Shown in pieces: positions 36,056-46,600 of a DNA stretch of 64,000 nt (position 1 is its first letter; each line of letters begins with the position of its first letter). The stretch is taken from positions 1,728,384-1,792,383 of the forward strand of contig NC_014219.1 of the NCBI RefSeq assembly GCF_000093085.1, read 5' to 3'. The notes beneath the pieces are model-generated. The model saw only the letters and a program-made list of their open reading frames with translations. It was not told the DNA's origin and searched no databases. The stretch is from [Bacillus] selenitireducens MLS10. Lineage in GTDB: Bacteria; Bacillota; Bacilli; Bacillales; Salisediminibacteriaceae. The position numbers and the translations under genes were made by a program.

Positions 36056-38326
36056 GTGACAACAGAACCATCAATACACAAGAAAGAAACGAAGCGCGAA
36101 AGGGCCATTCGCTGGATGATCCAGCGTTGGCATGCGCGCAACAACTTTGATCCGGCAAGTCCCTGGCTGTCTTCAGGCGTGTTTTTAACAGGTCTGATTC
36201 TGATGATCATCACAGCATCCGGAAACCCGTCAGGTCTGGGGATTGCCGTGGACAGCCTGATACATATGGCGGTGTTCAGTTTTGTGTACTGGGGTGTAGT
36301 ATGGACAGGAGGACTGCTCCTGTCGATGTTTTATATCCCGGTTCCAAGAGAGACACTTCTCTCTTTGCTTATATCCGGGTATATCGCCTATCGCGTCTTT
36401 TCGGAAGGGAATATTGAGGATCCGTTTGTTTATGCAGTCAGCGTGGGGTGGATACTTGGCGGATTGGCCTTTGGGATATTGATTGCGGTTTTGGTGAACG
36501 TAAAACACAGATCACGGCCAAAGACACTTTTTTATGCAGCTGTTCCTGCATCCGTCCTGGTCGGGCTCATCATGTATCACCCGACTGCACCGGAGTATGA
36601 GCAGATCGTAACCTCTGATTATACGGTTACAGAACTGGATGAAGTCCATGATTTGGATGATCCATTGAACTCAGGGGTCTACGGGATCGAGACATTCACC
36701 TACGGTCCCGGTGGAGATGTCCACAGAACGGAATTTCGTCATCAGATGGACGTTGTCACGGCGTCAGTGGACGGATCACATTATATAGACGACTGGAGCC
36801 GCGGAAGGACTTTTTTCTGGGGCTTTGATGAATCAGAGCTTCCATTAAACGGAAGGGTGTGGCTCCCTGATTCAGATGCCGGGGAAAAGCATCCTGTTGT
36901 ACTGATGGTTCATGGGAATCACCGTATGGAGCATTTCTCTGATGACGGTTATACCTATCTTGGAGAAACTTTGGCATCGAAAGGATACATCGCCGTATCC
37001 GTCGATCAGAATTTCCTGAATTTTTCAGGATATACCGGTATTCCTTCAGAGAATTATACCTTAAGGCCCTGGATTCTGATGCAGCATCTGTTGGAATTCA
37101 AACGGCATCAGGAAGAAAGCAAGGACAATGCGTTTAAGAAAATGGATCTTGATTCCGTATCTTTGATCGGGCATTCGCGTGGCGGTCAGGCGGTCAGTAT
37201 GGTTGCGGATTATGAACGGTTTTTCGCGGACGATGATACGGTATCAGGGATGGAAAAGATCGGACTCGATGCAGTGATCGCCATTGCTCCTACGGACCGT
37301 CAGGTGAATGATCAGCGTCCGCGGCTTGAAGGGGTTCATTATCTGACATTGCACGGCGCTCATGACGGTGATGTGCATAATTTCCGCGGAGACAGACAGT
37401 TTATGCGAACCAATGTGGATTCAGCTGAGGAGGTTCTGTATAAAGCCAGTGTGTATTTCACAGAAGGAAATCACAGCCAGTTTAATGAGGATTGGGGGCG
37501 GTCTGATTTAAGTCTTCCAGGTGGCGTCTTTATGAATCGGAGGCATCTGATGTCTCCTGACGATCAACGGGATGCAACGGCGCTTTTCATCGCTGCTTTT
37601 CTTGATTTGACCGTGGGTGGCCAGGCTGATTTGGAGCTGATGTTTAAAGACCCCGGGACAGTTCCGTGGCTGCCTGATTCAGGCTTTTTAACTCGGTTTG
37701 ATTCATCGGAAAGTGAAACACTGGTCGCTTTTGATGCCGGATCGGATGCGGCATCGTTCCGTGATGGAGGAGAGTCCGAATTTAAAGGATTTTATGAGAC
37801 TGAAGTTCGCAATGCGGAGGACCGAATGCGGAATACGAAAGCGACCCGGGGTCTTGTAATGGGATCACGAGACAATGGATCGTGGCGGGCGATATTGTCA
37901 TCGAGGATCAAAGAGAGGGTGGAAGAGAAAGATGGGGGTTCAATCGGTATTTCTCTTGCCAATCTCGGATTTGAGCTTGAGGAAGACGGATTGGATCACT
38001 GGCCGTGGAACACGTCTCCGGTGATTGCCGTCTCACTCGGGCTTTCAAATGGAGAACGTTTGACCGTTCGATCGGATCAGTTTCATCACGTCTATCCGCC
38101 TGTGTTTACCCAGTATTCAAGATATCCAGGGTTAGACGAATCCATGCGGGGAGATAAGTACTCTCAACCGGCAGAAGGCGTGTTCCATGTGTATCACGTG
38201 CCGATTGACCGTTTTCAGGAACAGTCGGATCATTTCACCCTTTCTGCACTTGAATCTCTGGAGATCGAGGTTGTGGATGGACCGGCTAAAATCATGATTG
38301 ACTGGATCAAATGGTATCCGGAATAA
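36056..38326 (+). CDS. Membrane-anchored alpha/beta hydrolase
   Basis: 756 residues from a GTG with AGGAGG eight bases upstream; an ATG two codons earlier is too close to the SD. About five membrane helices (residues 40-190) precede a large soluble part, probably extracytoplasmic. An alpha/beta-hydrolase core follows: HPVVLMVHGNHR supplies the oxyanion strand and LIGHSRGGQAV (about 370-380) the nucleophile elbow serine. HGAHDGDV and GNHSQFNED probably give acid and histidine. A C-terminal beta-rich region follows. Esterase, lipase or peptidase activity is possible; no specific family is recognised. Strongly acidic. Confidence 0.75.
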   Translation: MTTEPSIHKKETKRERAIRWMIQRWHARNNFDPASPWLSSGVFLTGLILMIITASGNPSGLGIAVDSLIHMAVFSFVYWGVVWTGGLLLSMFYIPVPRETLLSLLISGYIAYRVFSEGNIEDPFVYAVSVGWILGGLAFGILIAVLVNVKHRSRPKTLFYAAVPASVLVGLIMYHPTAPEYEQIVTSDYTVTELDEVHDLDDPLNSGVYGIETFTYGPGGDVHRTEFRHQMDVVTASVDGSHYIDDWSRGRTFFWGFDESELPLNGRVWLPDSDAGEKHPVVLMVHGNHRMEHFSDDGYTYLGETLASKGYIAVSVDQNFLNFSGYTGIPSENYTLRPWILMQHLLEFKRHQEESKDNAFKKMDLDSVSLIGHSRGGQAVSMVADYERFFADDDTVSGMEKIGLDAVIAIAPTDRQVNDQRPRLEGVHYLTLHGAHDGDVHNFRGDRQFMRTNVDSAEEVLYKASVYFTEGNHSQFNEDWGRSDLSLPGGVFMNRRHLMSPDDQRDATALFIAAFLDLTVGGQADLELMFKDPGTVPWLPDSGFLTRFDSSESETLVAFDAGSDAASFRDGGESEFKGFYETEVRNAEDRMRNTKATRGLVMGSRDNGSWRAILSSRIKERVEEKDGGSIGISLANLGFELEEDGLDHWPWNTSPVIAVSLGLSNGERLTVRSDQFHHVYPPVFTQYSRYPGLDESMRGDKYSQPAEGVFHVYHVPIDRFQEQSDHFTLSALESLEIEVVDGPAKIMIDWIKWYPE

Positions 38327-38371
38327 CAGAAATAACCCATTCCGCTTTGGAATGGGTTATTTCTGTTTGTT
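38327..38371 (+). terminator. Terminator after the hydrolase gene
   Basis: AGAAATAACCCATTCC and GGAATGGGTTATTTCT, a perfect 16-bp stem with 5-nt loop, then GTTTGTTG. Confidence 0.85.
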
Positions 38372-38506
38372 GCCCATTCGCGATGAATTATCAGTATTGT
38401 TAGGTAATTTGATCGTATCATGGTACAATAAGCCAATCTCAATGTGTAAAATTATGTGGCATTGAGAAGCAGGAATCCATTCACTTGGACGGAGGAGGAC
38501 GTGACT

Positions 38507-41500
38507 ATGTCAGCACATATAAATTACGGGCAAGGTTTGTATCGCCCTGAAAATGAGCACGAAGCATGCGGTATTGGCGTCATTGCCAACATCGATGGCC
38601 ATGCTACACATGATATTGTGCAAAACGCTGTTACAATCCTGTGTAATCTTGAGCACCGTGGTGGCCAATCTGCGGATACAAGTACAGGAGACGGCGCTGG
38701 AATGATGACGCAAATCCCCCATCATTTCTTCTCGAAGGCCTTTCATAAGGAAGATTTAACGCTTCCCGATCAGGGAGAGTACGGAATCGGCATGATCTTC
38801 TTCCCGAATGATTATAAAAAACGCAATGACTTTGCTGCCATGTTTGACAGCATTGTAAAGGAAGAGGGACAGAGGATTCTCGGTTGGCGCACTGTTCCTG
38901 TGAACGATTCATTTGTTGGGAAGACTGCCAAGATGTCGAAGCCTTTCATCCGTCAGGTGGTCATTACACCGGGCGAGGGCATTGAGGATCAGGATGCATT
39001 TGAACGGAAGCTCTATGTGATCAGAAATCGTGTCGAAACCGAAATCCGTTCTATGGAAAGCGGACATGGTTTTTACATTGCAAGTATGTCAAGCAGAACC
39101 ATCGTGTACAAAGGGATGCTCGTGCCTGAACAGCTGGACAGTTTTTATATTGACTTGAACCACCGGGACTTCAAGTCGGCATTTGCATTTGTACATTCAA
39201 GGTTCAGTACGAATACATTCCCGAGCTGGGAGCGTTCGCATCCAAACCGGATGTCGATTCACAATGGCGAGTTCAACACCATCAAAGGGAATGTAAACTG
39301 GATGTTTGCGAGAGAAAAGAAGGCATTAGGCGGGAAATTTTCACAAGAAGACCTGAATAAAATTCTGCCTGTGATTGAACCGACGGGAAGCGATTCGTCC
39401 ATGTTTGACAATGCCTTTGAATTTCTGCATTTATCAGGAAGGTCCCTGGCTCACACCGCGATGATGATGGTGCCAGAACCGTGGGCGAACGATCACCTGA
39501 TGGAGAAAGATAAGAAGGATTTTTACCAGTATCACAGCACGATGATGGAACCGTGGGATGGCCCTGCGGCTTTGGCATTCACCAATGGAAAACAAATCGT
39601 TTCATGCCTGGACCGCAATGGCCTTCGTCCTGCGCGATACTACGTTACGAAAGACGGTATGATCGTCCTTGGCTCTGAAGTGGGGGCATTGGACATTTTC
39701 TCTGAAGATGTGATGTACAAAGGCAGGCTCGAACCTGGGAAAATGCTGATGGTTGATCTTGAAAAAGGTGAAATCATCCCTGATGATGTCATCAAATCGG
39801 AAATCATCAATGAGCATCCATATGGGGACTGGCTCGATGCAAACCTTGCGTCACTAGAGGACCTTGATAAGCCGGATGCGACAGTGGGGATCCGGATTGA
39901 AGGCGAACAGCTTACCGAACAGCAGCTCGTTCACGGGTATACGAACGAAGAAATGGAAAAAATCATTAAGCCCCTTGTCTCAGGAGGGAAAGATCCCGTC
40001 GGTTCAATGGGGTATGATTCACCGATTGCCGTTCTCTCGAAAAAACCTCAGCTTTTATACAATTACTTTAAACAGATGTTTGCGCAGGTTACGAATCCGC
40101 CAATTGATGCGATACGAGAGGAAGTCGTAACGCAGGTATCCACTACCGTCGGAAAAGAACAAAGTGTCGTAGATCCACAGGCAGAAAGCTGCAGGCATAT
40201 CACCCTGCCTACACCTCTTGTCACGAATGAAGAACTTCAGGTTCTTCAGCACCAGCAGGATCCGGCATTTAAATCCGTGGTTTTTTCAACCCTGTTTGCA
40301 CCTGATCAGGAGAAAGAGGCATTGGCATCCCGTCTTGAGGCGCTGTTTATCGAAGCAGATCAGGCGATTGAGGACGGTGCGGTCTTCCTGACACTCTCAG
40401 ACAGGGGGATTAATACGGAGTATGCAGCAATACCTGCTCTGCTTGCCGTTTCCGGACTCCACCATCATTTGATACGCAAAGGCACCCGAACGGATGTGAG
40501 CCTCTTTGTCGAAACAGGAGAAGCAAGGGAAGTTCACCACTTCGCCGCACTTTTGGGCTATGGTGCGGAAGTGATCAATCCTTATCTTGTCTTTGACTCA
40601 CTTCACGATCTGATTGATCGCAAGGAACTGGTCAAAATGCATGCCTCAGATGCTGTGAAACGCTATGTGCAATCGGTGACTGACGGCATTATGAAGGTTC
40701 TGTCAAAGATGGGGATATCCACGATTCAGAGTTACCGGGGTGCCCAGATCTTTCAGGTGATCGGTATACATGAATCGGTGATTGACCGACACTTTACGAG
40801 AACTTCATCTTCAATAGGCGGTATTGACCTGGCGATGATTGAGAAAGAAACCCTCATGCGTCACAAAGTGGCCTTTCAGGAATACCGCGGCGCTAAAAAA
40901 CGACTCGACTCCGGAGATGATTATCAATGGCGCAATCACGGAGAGGATCACCAGTATAATCCGAAGACCATTCATTACTTGCAACACGCATGCAGGCAGG
41001 GCGATTATCAGCTCTTTAAGAAATATTCGGCACTTTTGACCGACGAGACAAATAACCTGCAATCCATTCGCGGGATGCTGTCTTTTAAAGATACTCAGTC
41101 AATCCCCATAGAAGAAGTGGAGTCGGTATCAAGTATCGTCAAACGGTTCAAAACAGGGGCTATGTCTTATGGCGCAATCAGTCAGGAGGCGCATGAGGCA
41201 CTCGCCATCGCGATGAACCGGCTCGGGGGACAGTCGAATTCAGGTGAAGGTGGTGAGGATATTGACCGCTTCACTCCCGATGAGAACGGAGATTCCAGGC
41301 GCAGCGCCATCAAACAGGTTGCTTCGGGACGATTCGGGGTTAAGAGTCATTATCTGGTTAATGCGGATGAAATCCAAATCAAAGTGGCCCAGGGAGCAAA
41401 ACCGGGTGAAGGTGGCCATCTTCCTGGCAAGAAAGTGTATCCGTGGGTAGCGGAAGTCCGTGGATCAACACCGGGCGTGGAACTCATTTCTCCACCGCCG

Positions 41501-43078
41501 CACCATGATATTTATTCCATTGAAGACCTTGCAGAACTGATTCATAATTTGAAAAATGCCAATCCGGATGCGCGGATCAGTGTAAAACTGGTATCTGCAG
41601 ACGGTGTCGGAACCATCGCTGCCGGTGTTGCAAAAGGGCGGGCAGATCTCGTGCTCATTTCCGGTTATGACGGCGGAACCGGTGCTGCCCCTCGGACCAG
41701 TCTGAAGCATGCAGGCCTGCCATGGGAGATCGGACTGAGTGAAACGCATCAGACGCTATTGTTAAATGGCCTCAGGGACCGTATTGCTGTTGAGACAGAC
41801 GGGAAGATGATGTCCGGTCGTGACGTTGCGATTGCGGCGCTACTGGGTGCAGAAGAATTCGGTTTCTCCACGGCGCCGTTGGTTGTGCTGGGCTGTGTGA
41901 TGATGCGGGTCTGTCATCTGGATACGTGCCCTGTGGGCGTGGCGACACAGAATCCTGAACTGCGCAAGAAGTTCATCGGTACTGCTGACAGCATTGAGCA
42001 TTTCATGAGGTTTGTGGCCGAAGAAGTGCGTGAAATCATGGCCGAACTCGGGTTTCGAAAGCTTGAAGATATGGTCGGTCGGACCGATCTTTTGGAGATG
42101 AACAGTGAAACCGGTCACTAGAAAGGCCAATTCCTCGACTTCTCAAGGTTGCTGCACCAGCCTGAGATTCCACGCTATTCCACTCCGTTTAAATCGGTGG
42201 AACAGGATCACGGGCTTGATTCATCATTGGACATGCAGGAACTGATTCCGTTTTGTGAAGACGCACTGGAGCACCAGGTTCCGGTTAAAGGCACGTTCTC
42301 GATCCGTAATATTAACCGTGTCACCGGCACGATCCTTGGCAGTGAGGTATCAAAGCGCTACGGACTGAATGGCTTGCCCGATCATACGATCCGACTGTCG
42401 TTTAAAGGTTCAGCCGGTCAAAGCTTCGGTGCGTTTATCCCCCGGGGGATGACGCTGAAACTCGTGGGTGATGCAAATGATTACGTAGGGAAAGGATTGT
42501 CCGGCGGTACGATTATTCTGAGGCCATCAAGAAAACGCACCTTTACCTCAGAGGATAACGTCATCGCGGGGAATGTCTGCTTCTACGGTGCAACTTCAGG
42601 CAGTGCCTATATTAACGGCATTGTCGGTGAACGCTTCTGTGTCCGGAACAGCGGTGCAGATGTGATTGTTGAAGGTACAGGCGATCACGCTTGCGAATAT
42701 ATGACAGGCGGAAACGTCATCATACTGGGAAATGTCGGGAAGAATTTTGCTGCCGGTATGAGTGGAGGAAAGGCATATATACTTTATGAAGAGGATACGC
42801 CTTTTGAAGATAAGTTGAATAACGAACTTGTGACGGCAACTCCCCTAGAAGACGAAGAGGAACGATTGATGATTTACGAAACCATTAAGCGTCATATCGA
42901 GCACACGTACAGCGACCGCGGAAAAGAAATTCTCCGCCGCTGGGACGACCTTTCAGGCAAGTTTATCCGTGTGGTTCCAAAACAGTTCGAGGCGATCCAA
43001 ACGAGAATCCAGTCGTTGATTGATGATGGACTTGAGCGGAAAGACGCTGAAATGAAGGCGTTTGAAGAGAGTAAGTAA
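38507..43078 (+). pseudogene. gltB: Glutamate synthase large subunit with in-frame amber codon
   Basis: From the ATG behind GGAGGAGG the frame would give 1523 residues, normal for the NADPH-GOGAT large subunit, but TAG occurs at 42119-42121. The frame continues unchanged after it (KGQFLDFSRLLHQP), and homologues are continuous there. Upstream are the Ntn amidotransferase with processed C21 (EHEACGIG), the FMN domain and the [3Fe-4S] cysteines ([15 protein letters not shown]). Downstream is the GXGXG beta-helix domain (about 290 residues). Termination would remove that domain. No SD precedes the TTG at 42149. It may be a nonsense mutation, a sequencing error, or read through. gltD follows intact. 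Confidence 0.85.
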
Positions 43079-43099
43079 TTCAGAAAGGGGATGTCTGCC

Positions 43100-44587
43100 A
43101 TGGGAAAAATCACAGGCTTCATGGACTACAACCGTCAGACTCATGAGGAACGGGATCCCGCAGAACGAACAAAGGATTGGGATCTTTATACAATAGGATT
43201 AACTGAAAAGGAAGTCCAGGAACAGGGAGCACGCTGTATGGATTGTGGCGTACCCACCTGTCATACGGGAATCGATATGGAAAACGGAACCTCTGGGTGT
43301 CCGGTCTATCATCTGATTCCTGAATGGAATGATCTTGTGTACAGAGGTCAATGGAAAGAGGCACTGAAAAAAGAACATGAAAAGAATAATTTCCCGGAGT
43401 TTACGGGCTATACTTGTCCTGCACCATGCGAAGGGGCATGTGTTCTTGGAATTTATGAACCCCCGGTTGCCATCCGTTCAGTGGAAAGGGCAATTATCGA
43501 CAAAGGATTTTCGGAAGGTTGGGTCAAACCTGAACCGCCAAAGAAACGAACAGGCAAAACCGTTGCGATTATTGGCAGTGGACCCGCGGGTCTGGCGGCA
43601 GCGGATCAGTTAAACCGGGCGGGTCATCATGTCACGGTGTATGAACGCGATGCTCACATCGGAGGATTGCTGACGTACGGCATACCTGAAGCGAAGCTGC
43701 CCTATGATATTATTATGCGGCGGATTCAGCTTTTAAAAGATGAAGGGATCCGATTCATCACCAATACCGAGATTGGAAAAGACCTTCAGGCGGATCAGCT
43801 GAAAGAGGACTTCGATGCTGTTATGTTGTGCACCGGTGCGACAGTTCCGAGAACAGCAGGCATTGAAGGAGAAGAGCTGAACGGTGTCCATTTTGCAATG
43901 GATTTTCTTCACGCCAACACGAAGAGTCTCCTCGAATCAAATCATACAGACGGAAATTATTTATCTGCCAAGGATAAGCGGGTGATTGTCATTGGCGGTG
44001 GGGACACCGGCACGGACTGTATTGCAACATCCATGCGCCATGGCTGCAAGTCTTTGACACAGTTTGATAAATATCGGAAAAAATCAACGGAACGTGATGA
44101 ATCGAAAAACCCTTGGCCCCAGTGGCCGGTTGTCCATTTGGATGAGTATGGACACAAAGAAGCCGCCGCGATCTTTGGGACGGACCCGAGAGCCTATGGG
44201 ATCGTCGCAGTCAAATTTACCGGAGATGATGCAGGTAACCTGAAGAAAGTACACACGGTTGAAGTAATCGCGACGAAAGATGCTTACGGGAACCGGACGC
44301 AGGAGGTTATTCCAGGCACCGAAAAAGAATGGGATGCGGACCTCGTGTTTCTTGCTCTCGGATTTACCGGGCCGGAACAGCCGCTTATTGAGTCTTTTGG
44401 CGTGGACACGACGGATCGTTCAACGATCGAGGCCGACCATGAAGATTACCGGACGAATGTAGACGGTGTCTTCGCGGCCGGGGATGCTAGAAGGGGACAG
44501 AGTCTCGTTGTCTGGGCTATTAATGAAGGGCGCGGGGCAGCAAGAGAATGCGACCGTTATTTAATGGGAAGTACTGTCCTGCCATAA
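43100..44587 (+). CDS. gltD: Glutamate synthase small subunit
   Basis: 495 residues from the ATG behind AAAGGGG at 9 nt; an ATG three codons earlier touches the SD. N-terminal cysteines (CMDCGVPTC and CPAPCEGAC) bind two [4Fe-4S] clusters. [15 protein letters not shown] is the FAD site and [15 protein letters not shown] the NADPH site; [16 protein letters not shown] closes the FAD fold. It passes electrons from NADPH to the large subunit to make glutamate from glutamine and 2-oxoglutarate. It lies 21 nt after gltB and is intact, even though gltB carries an amber codon. Confidence 0.94.
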   Translation: MGKITGFMDYNRQTHEERDPAERTKDWDLYTIGLTEKEVQEQGARCMDCGVPTCHTGIDMENGTSGCPVYHLIPEWNDLVYRGQWKEALKKEHEKNNFPEFTGYTCPAPCEGACVLGIYEPPVAIRSVERAIIDKGFSEGWVKPEPPKKRTGKTVAIIGSGPAGLAAADQLNRAGHHVTVYERDAHIGGLLTYGIPEAKLPYDIIMRRIQLLKDEGIRFITNTEIGKDLQADQLKEDFDAVMLCTGATVPRTAGIEGEELNGVHFAMDFLHANTKSLLESNHTDGNYLSAKDKRVIVIGGGDTGTDCIATSMRHGCKSLTQFDKYRKKSTERDESKNPWPQWPVVHLDEYGHKEAAAIFGTDPRAYGIVAVKFTGDDAGNLKKVHTVEVIATKDAYGNRTQEVIPGTEKEWDADLVFLALGFTGPEQPLIESFGVDTTDRSTIEADHEDYRTNVDGVFAAGDARRGQSLVVWAINEGRGAARECDRYLMGSTVLP

Positions 44588-44600
44588 GGTTGCACTAAAC

Positions 44601-44640
44601 ACAAAAACCTGTTGCCGGAATGCCGGCAGCAGGTTTTTGT
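44601..44640 (+). terminator. Terminator after gltD
   Basis: ACAAAAACCTG and CAGGTTTTTGT outer arms with an inner TGCCGG/CCGGCA stem, one bulge. Confidence 0.9.
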
Positions 44641-44722
44641 CACATAATGTTCGTAGGACTATCTTCTCTTTTGTATACCCAATGATGTATAATGGATGTA
44701 AGAAGATAAAGGAGGGATTCCA

Positions 44723-46426
44723 ATGTTTAAAACAGCCAGACCGACTGCGGACATAAAAGATCTGATCAAAGAGGGGACAGACATTAAGTGCGAAGGGATT
44801 TTTTTGAATATTTTGAATAAAGCCAACTTTTTTCAAGCGGATCAGGAAGGGATGAAGCAGCTTTACCGGTACATACAGGAGGATCGCGACCAGCTTGCGG
44901 AACTTCTGAATGCCTATATACAGCGAGAGAACTCCGGAAGAAAACTGGATACGAATATTCATTTAAAACATATCGACGATCTGTTTAACGGTAATCGTGA
45001 TGAACACTATTTTGAGCGCTCTGAGGTCTACTACAGGGATATCAGAGATGCAAACGGTTATCTGCCGGATCTTGTGAACATGCTCATGGATCTGCAGTTT
45101 GTCATTCAGACGAAAGTGCTTGCAAAACAGGCGATTAAACCTCATCAGGCCATGCGTTCACTGACGGCTCTGCAGAAGGCACTGAAAGTCGAGCAACAGG
45201 TATTAATCAATGTCTTTACCAGGGCACGAAACGAAGAATCGGCCGCAGGCATTGCATCACTCATCGATAAAAATGCAAAGATCATGCAGATGAAGGACCT
45301 TTTGCATCAGGTGGATGAACAGAATGACCATATTCAAAATGTAACGGCTGCCAGTGAAGAAATGTCATCCTCGATTTCAGACGTTGCAACCAATGCAACG
45401 GAGGTTGCTGAGAATTCACAAAGTGCTGCGGAGAAGGCGGAACGTGGCAGAACCGTCATTACCGAGTCCCTGCAGGATATCCTTGAAACGGAAACGTCAT
45501 TCCGTAAGATCGAAGAATCCTTCAGTGAACTGCAGGCGAATGTGACGACGATTAAAGATGTTGTAAAACTGATTTATGATATTGCAGATCAGACGAATTT
45601 GCTGGCACTGAACGCATCTATCGAAGCCGCAAGAGCCGGTGAGGAAGGCAGAGGCTTCGCAGTCGTTGCCGAAGAAGTCCGTAAACTTGCGGAGAGCACG
45701 GTTACGTCTCTCAGAAAAGTGAATGAAAATGTGGAAAGCCTGACAGATGTCTCAGAAAATGTATCAGGAGCCATCGGAACAACCAGTGAAGCGATTAAAA
45801 AAGGCGTAAGTGAGGCGAGGGGTGTCTTACCGATTCTCGATGAAATCGTCGATGATGTCCAGAAAGTCAGTGAAGCAACGTCCAATACGGCAGCAACCGC
45901 AGAAGAGCAGTCTGCGGCGATGGATGAAACCGCCAAGCGGATGGAGAAGATTGCAGTCATCTCTGAAGAAGTCCGCTCACTCGGGGGAGAAACCGGACAG
46001 GCTGTCTATGAGCTCAGTGCCGAAACGAATCGGTTTAAAGATGAACTCTTCCCGGACAGAAGCCGATTATCCACCAATGCGAAGCTTTCCCTGTCAAAAG
46101 TCGATCACATCATGTGGAAATGGCGTATTTATAATATGCTTATGGGTTATGAATCCGTTGATGCCTCAGGTATTGCTTCTCATAAGGATTGTGCGCTCGG
46201 ACAGTGGTATTTTGATGATTACACGCAGAAGCGTCTTGGCAATGACCGGACCTTTAAAGCAATGGATAAAGACCATGAATCGGTTCACCGCTGTGCGAGA
46301 ACCGCGGCAGAAGCATATAACGCCGGTCGTATGGAAGATGCGGAAAAGGCATTTAACAGCCTTGAAAGTGCGTCACACAATGTTGTAAACAGTATTGAAG
46401 AAATCATGCAGCACTTGAAAAAATAA
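44723..46426 (+). CDS. Soluble chemoreceptor with globin-like N-terminus and CZB domain
   Basis: 567 residues, no membrane helix. Residues 1-180 are helical and resemble the globin-coupled sensor of HemAT ([22 protein letters not shown] matches its last helices). However, the segment expected to hold the proximal haem histidine reads EVYYRDI (101-107), with Tyr in its place. Residues about 200-430 form the MCP signalling hairpin ([21 protein letters not shown]). Residues about 455-567 are a CZB zinc-binding domain ([26 protein letters not shown]). CZB receptors bind Zn2+ and can react with hypochlorite at the Cys. Start ATG follows AAAGGAGGG. Confidence 0.8.
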   Translation: MFKTARPTADIKDLIKEGTDIKCEGIFLNILNKANFFQADQEGMKQLYRYIQEDRDQLAELLNAYIQRENSGRKLDTNIHLKHIDDLFNGNRDEHYFERSEVYYRDIRDANGYLPDLVNMLMDLQFVIQTKVLAKQAIKPHQAMRSLTALQKALKVEQQVLINVFTRARNEESAAGIASLIDKNAKIMQMKDLLHQVDEQNDHIQNVTAASEEMSSSISDVATNATEVAENSQSAAEKAERGRTVITESLQDILETETSFRKIEESFSELQANVTTIKDVVKLIYDIADQTNLLALNASIEAARAGEEGRGFAVVAEEVRKLAESTVTSLRKVNENVESLTDVSENVSGAIGTTSEAIKKGVSEARGVLPILDEIVDDVQKVSEATSNTAATAEEQSAAMDETAKRMEKIAVISEEVRSLGGETGQAVYELSAETNRFKDELFPDRSRLSTNAKLSLSKVDHIMWKWRIYNMLMGYESVDASGIASHKDCALGQWYFDDYTQKRLGNDRTFKAMDKDHESVHRCARTAAEAYNAGRMEDAEKAFNSLESASHNVVNSIEEIMQHLKK

Positions 46427-46435
46427 TAATGAGGG

Positions 46436-46474
46436 AAAAAAGCAGTTCTTATCCGATGAGAGCTGCTTTTTGTA
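46436..46474 (+). terminator. Terminator after the CZB chemoreceptor
   Basis: AAAAGCAG and CTGCTTTT arms extended by TCT/AGA, followed by T's. Confidence 0.75.
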
Positions 46475-46525
46475 TGGGATCAAAAATAAATTCAGTAATT
46501 TTGTTAATTTTTTTGGATTAGGGGG

Positions 46526-46573
46526 TTGATTTTCACCCTCTTTGTTATATAATAAAAATCAAGTTATATAACT
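46526..46573 (+). promoter_or_regulatory. Promoter and operator-like repeats before the glyoxylate operon
   Basis: TTGATT (46526-46531), 16-nt spacer, TATAAT (46548-46553). The 9-mer GTTATATAA occurs twice, at 46544-46552 over the -10 and at 46563-46571 downstream, 19 nt apart. The second copy lies in a perfect 12-bp palindrome AGTTATATAACT (46562-46573). Two copies about two helical turns apart look like a repressor operator; the protein is unknown. Confidence 0.6.
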
Positions 46574-46600
46574 GTATTATAACAGGTGGGAGGAAGACAA

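Noticed and set aside
42149-43078. Separate gene for the C-terminal part of glutamate synthase starting at TTG
   Set aside because: No SD at a usable distance, and conserved coding sequence continues in the same frame from before the amber codon.
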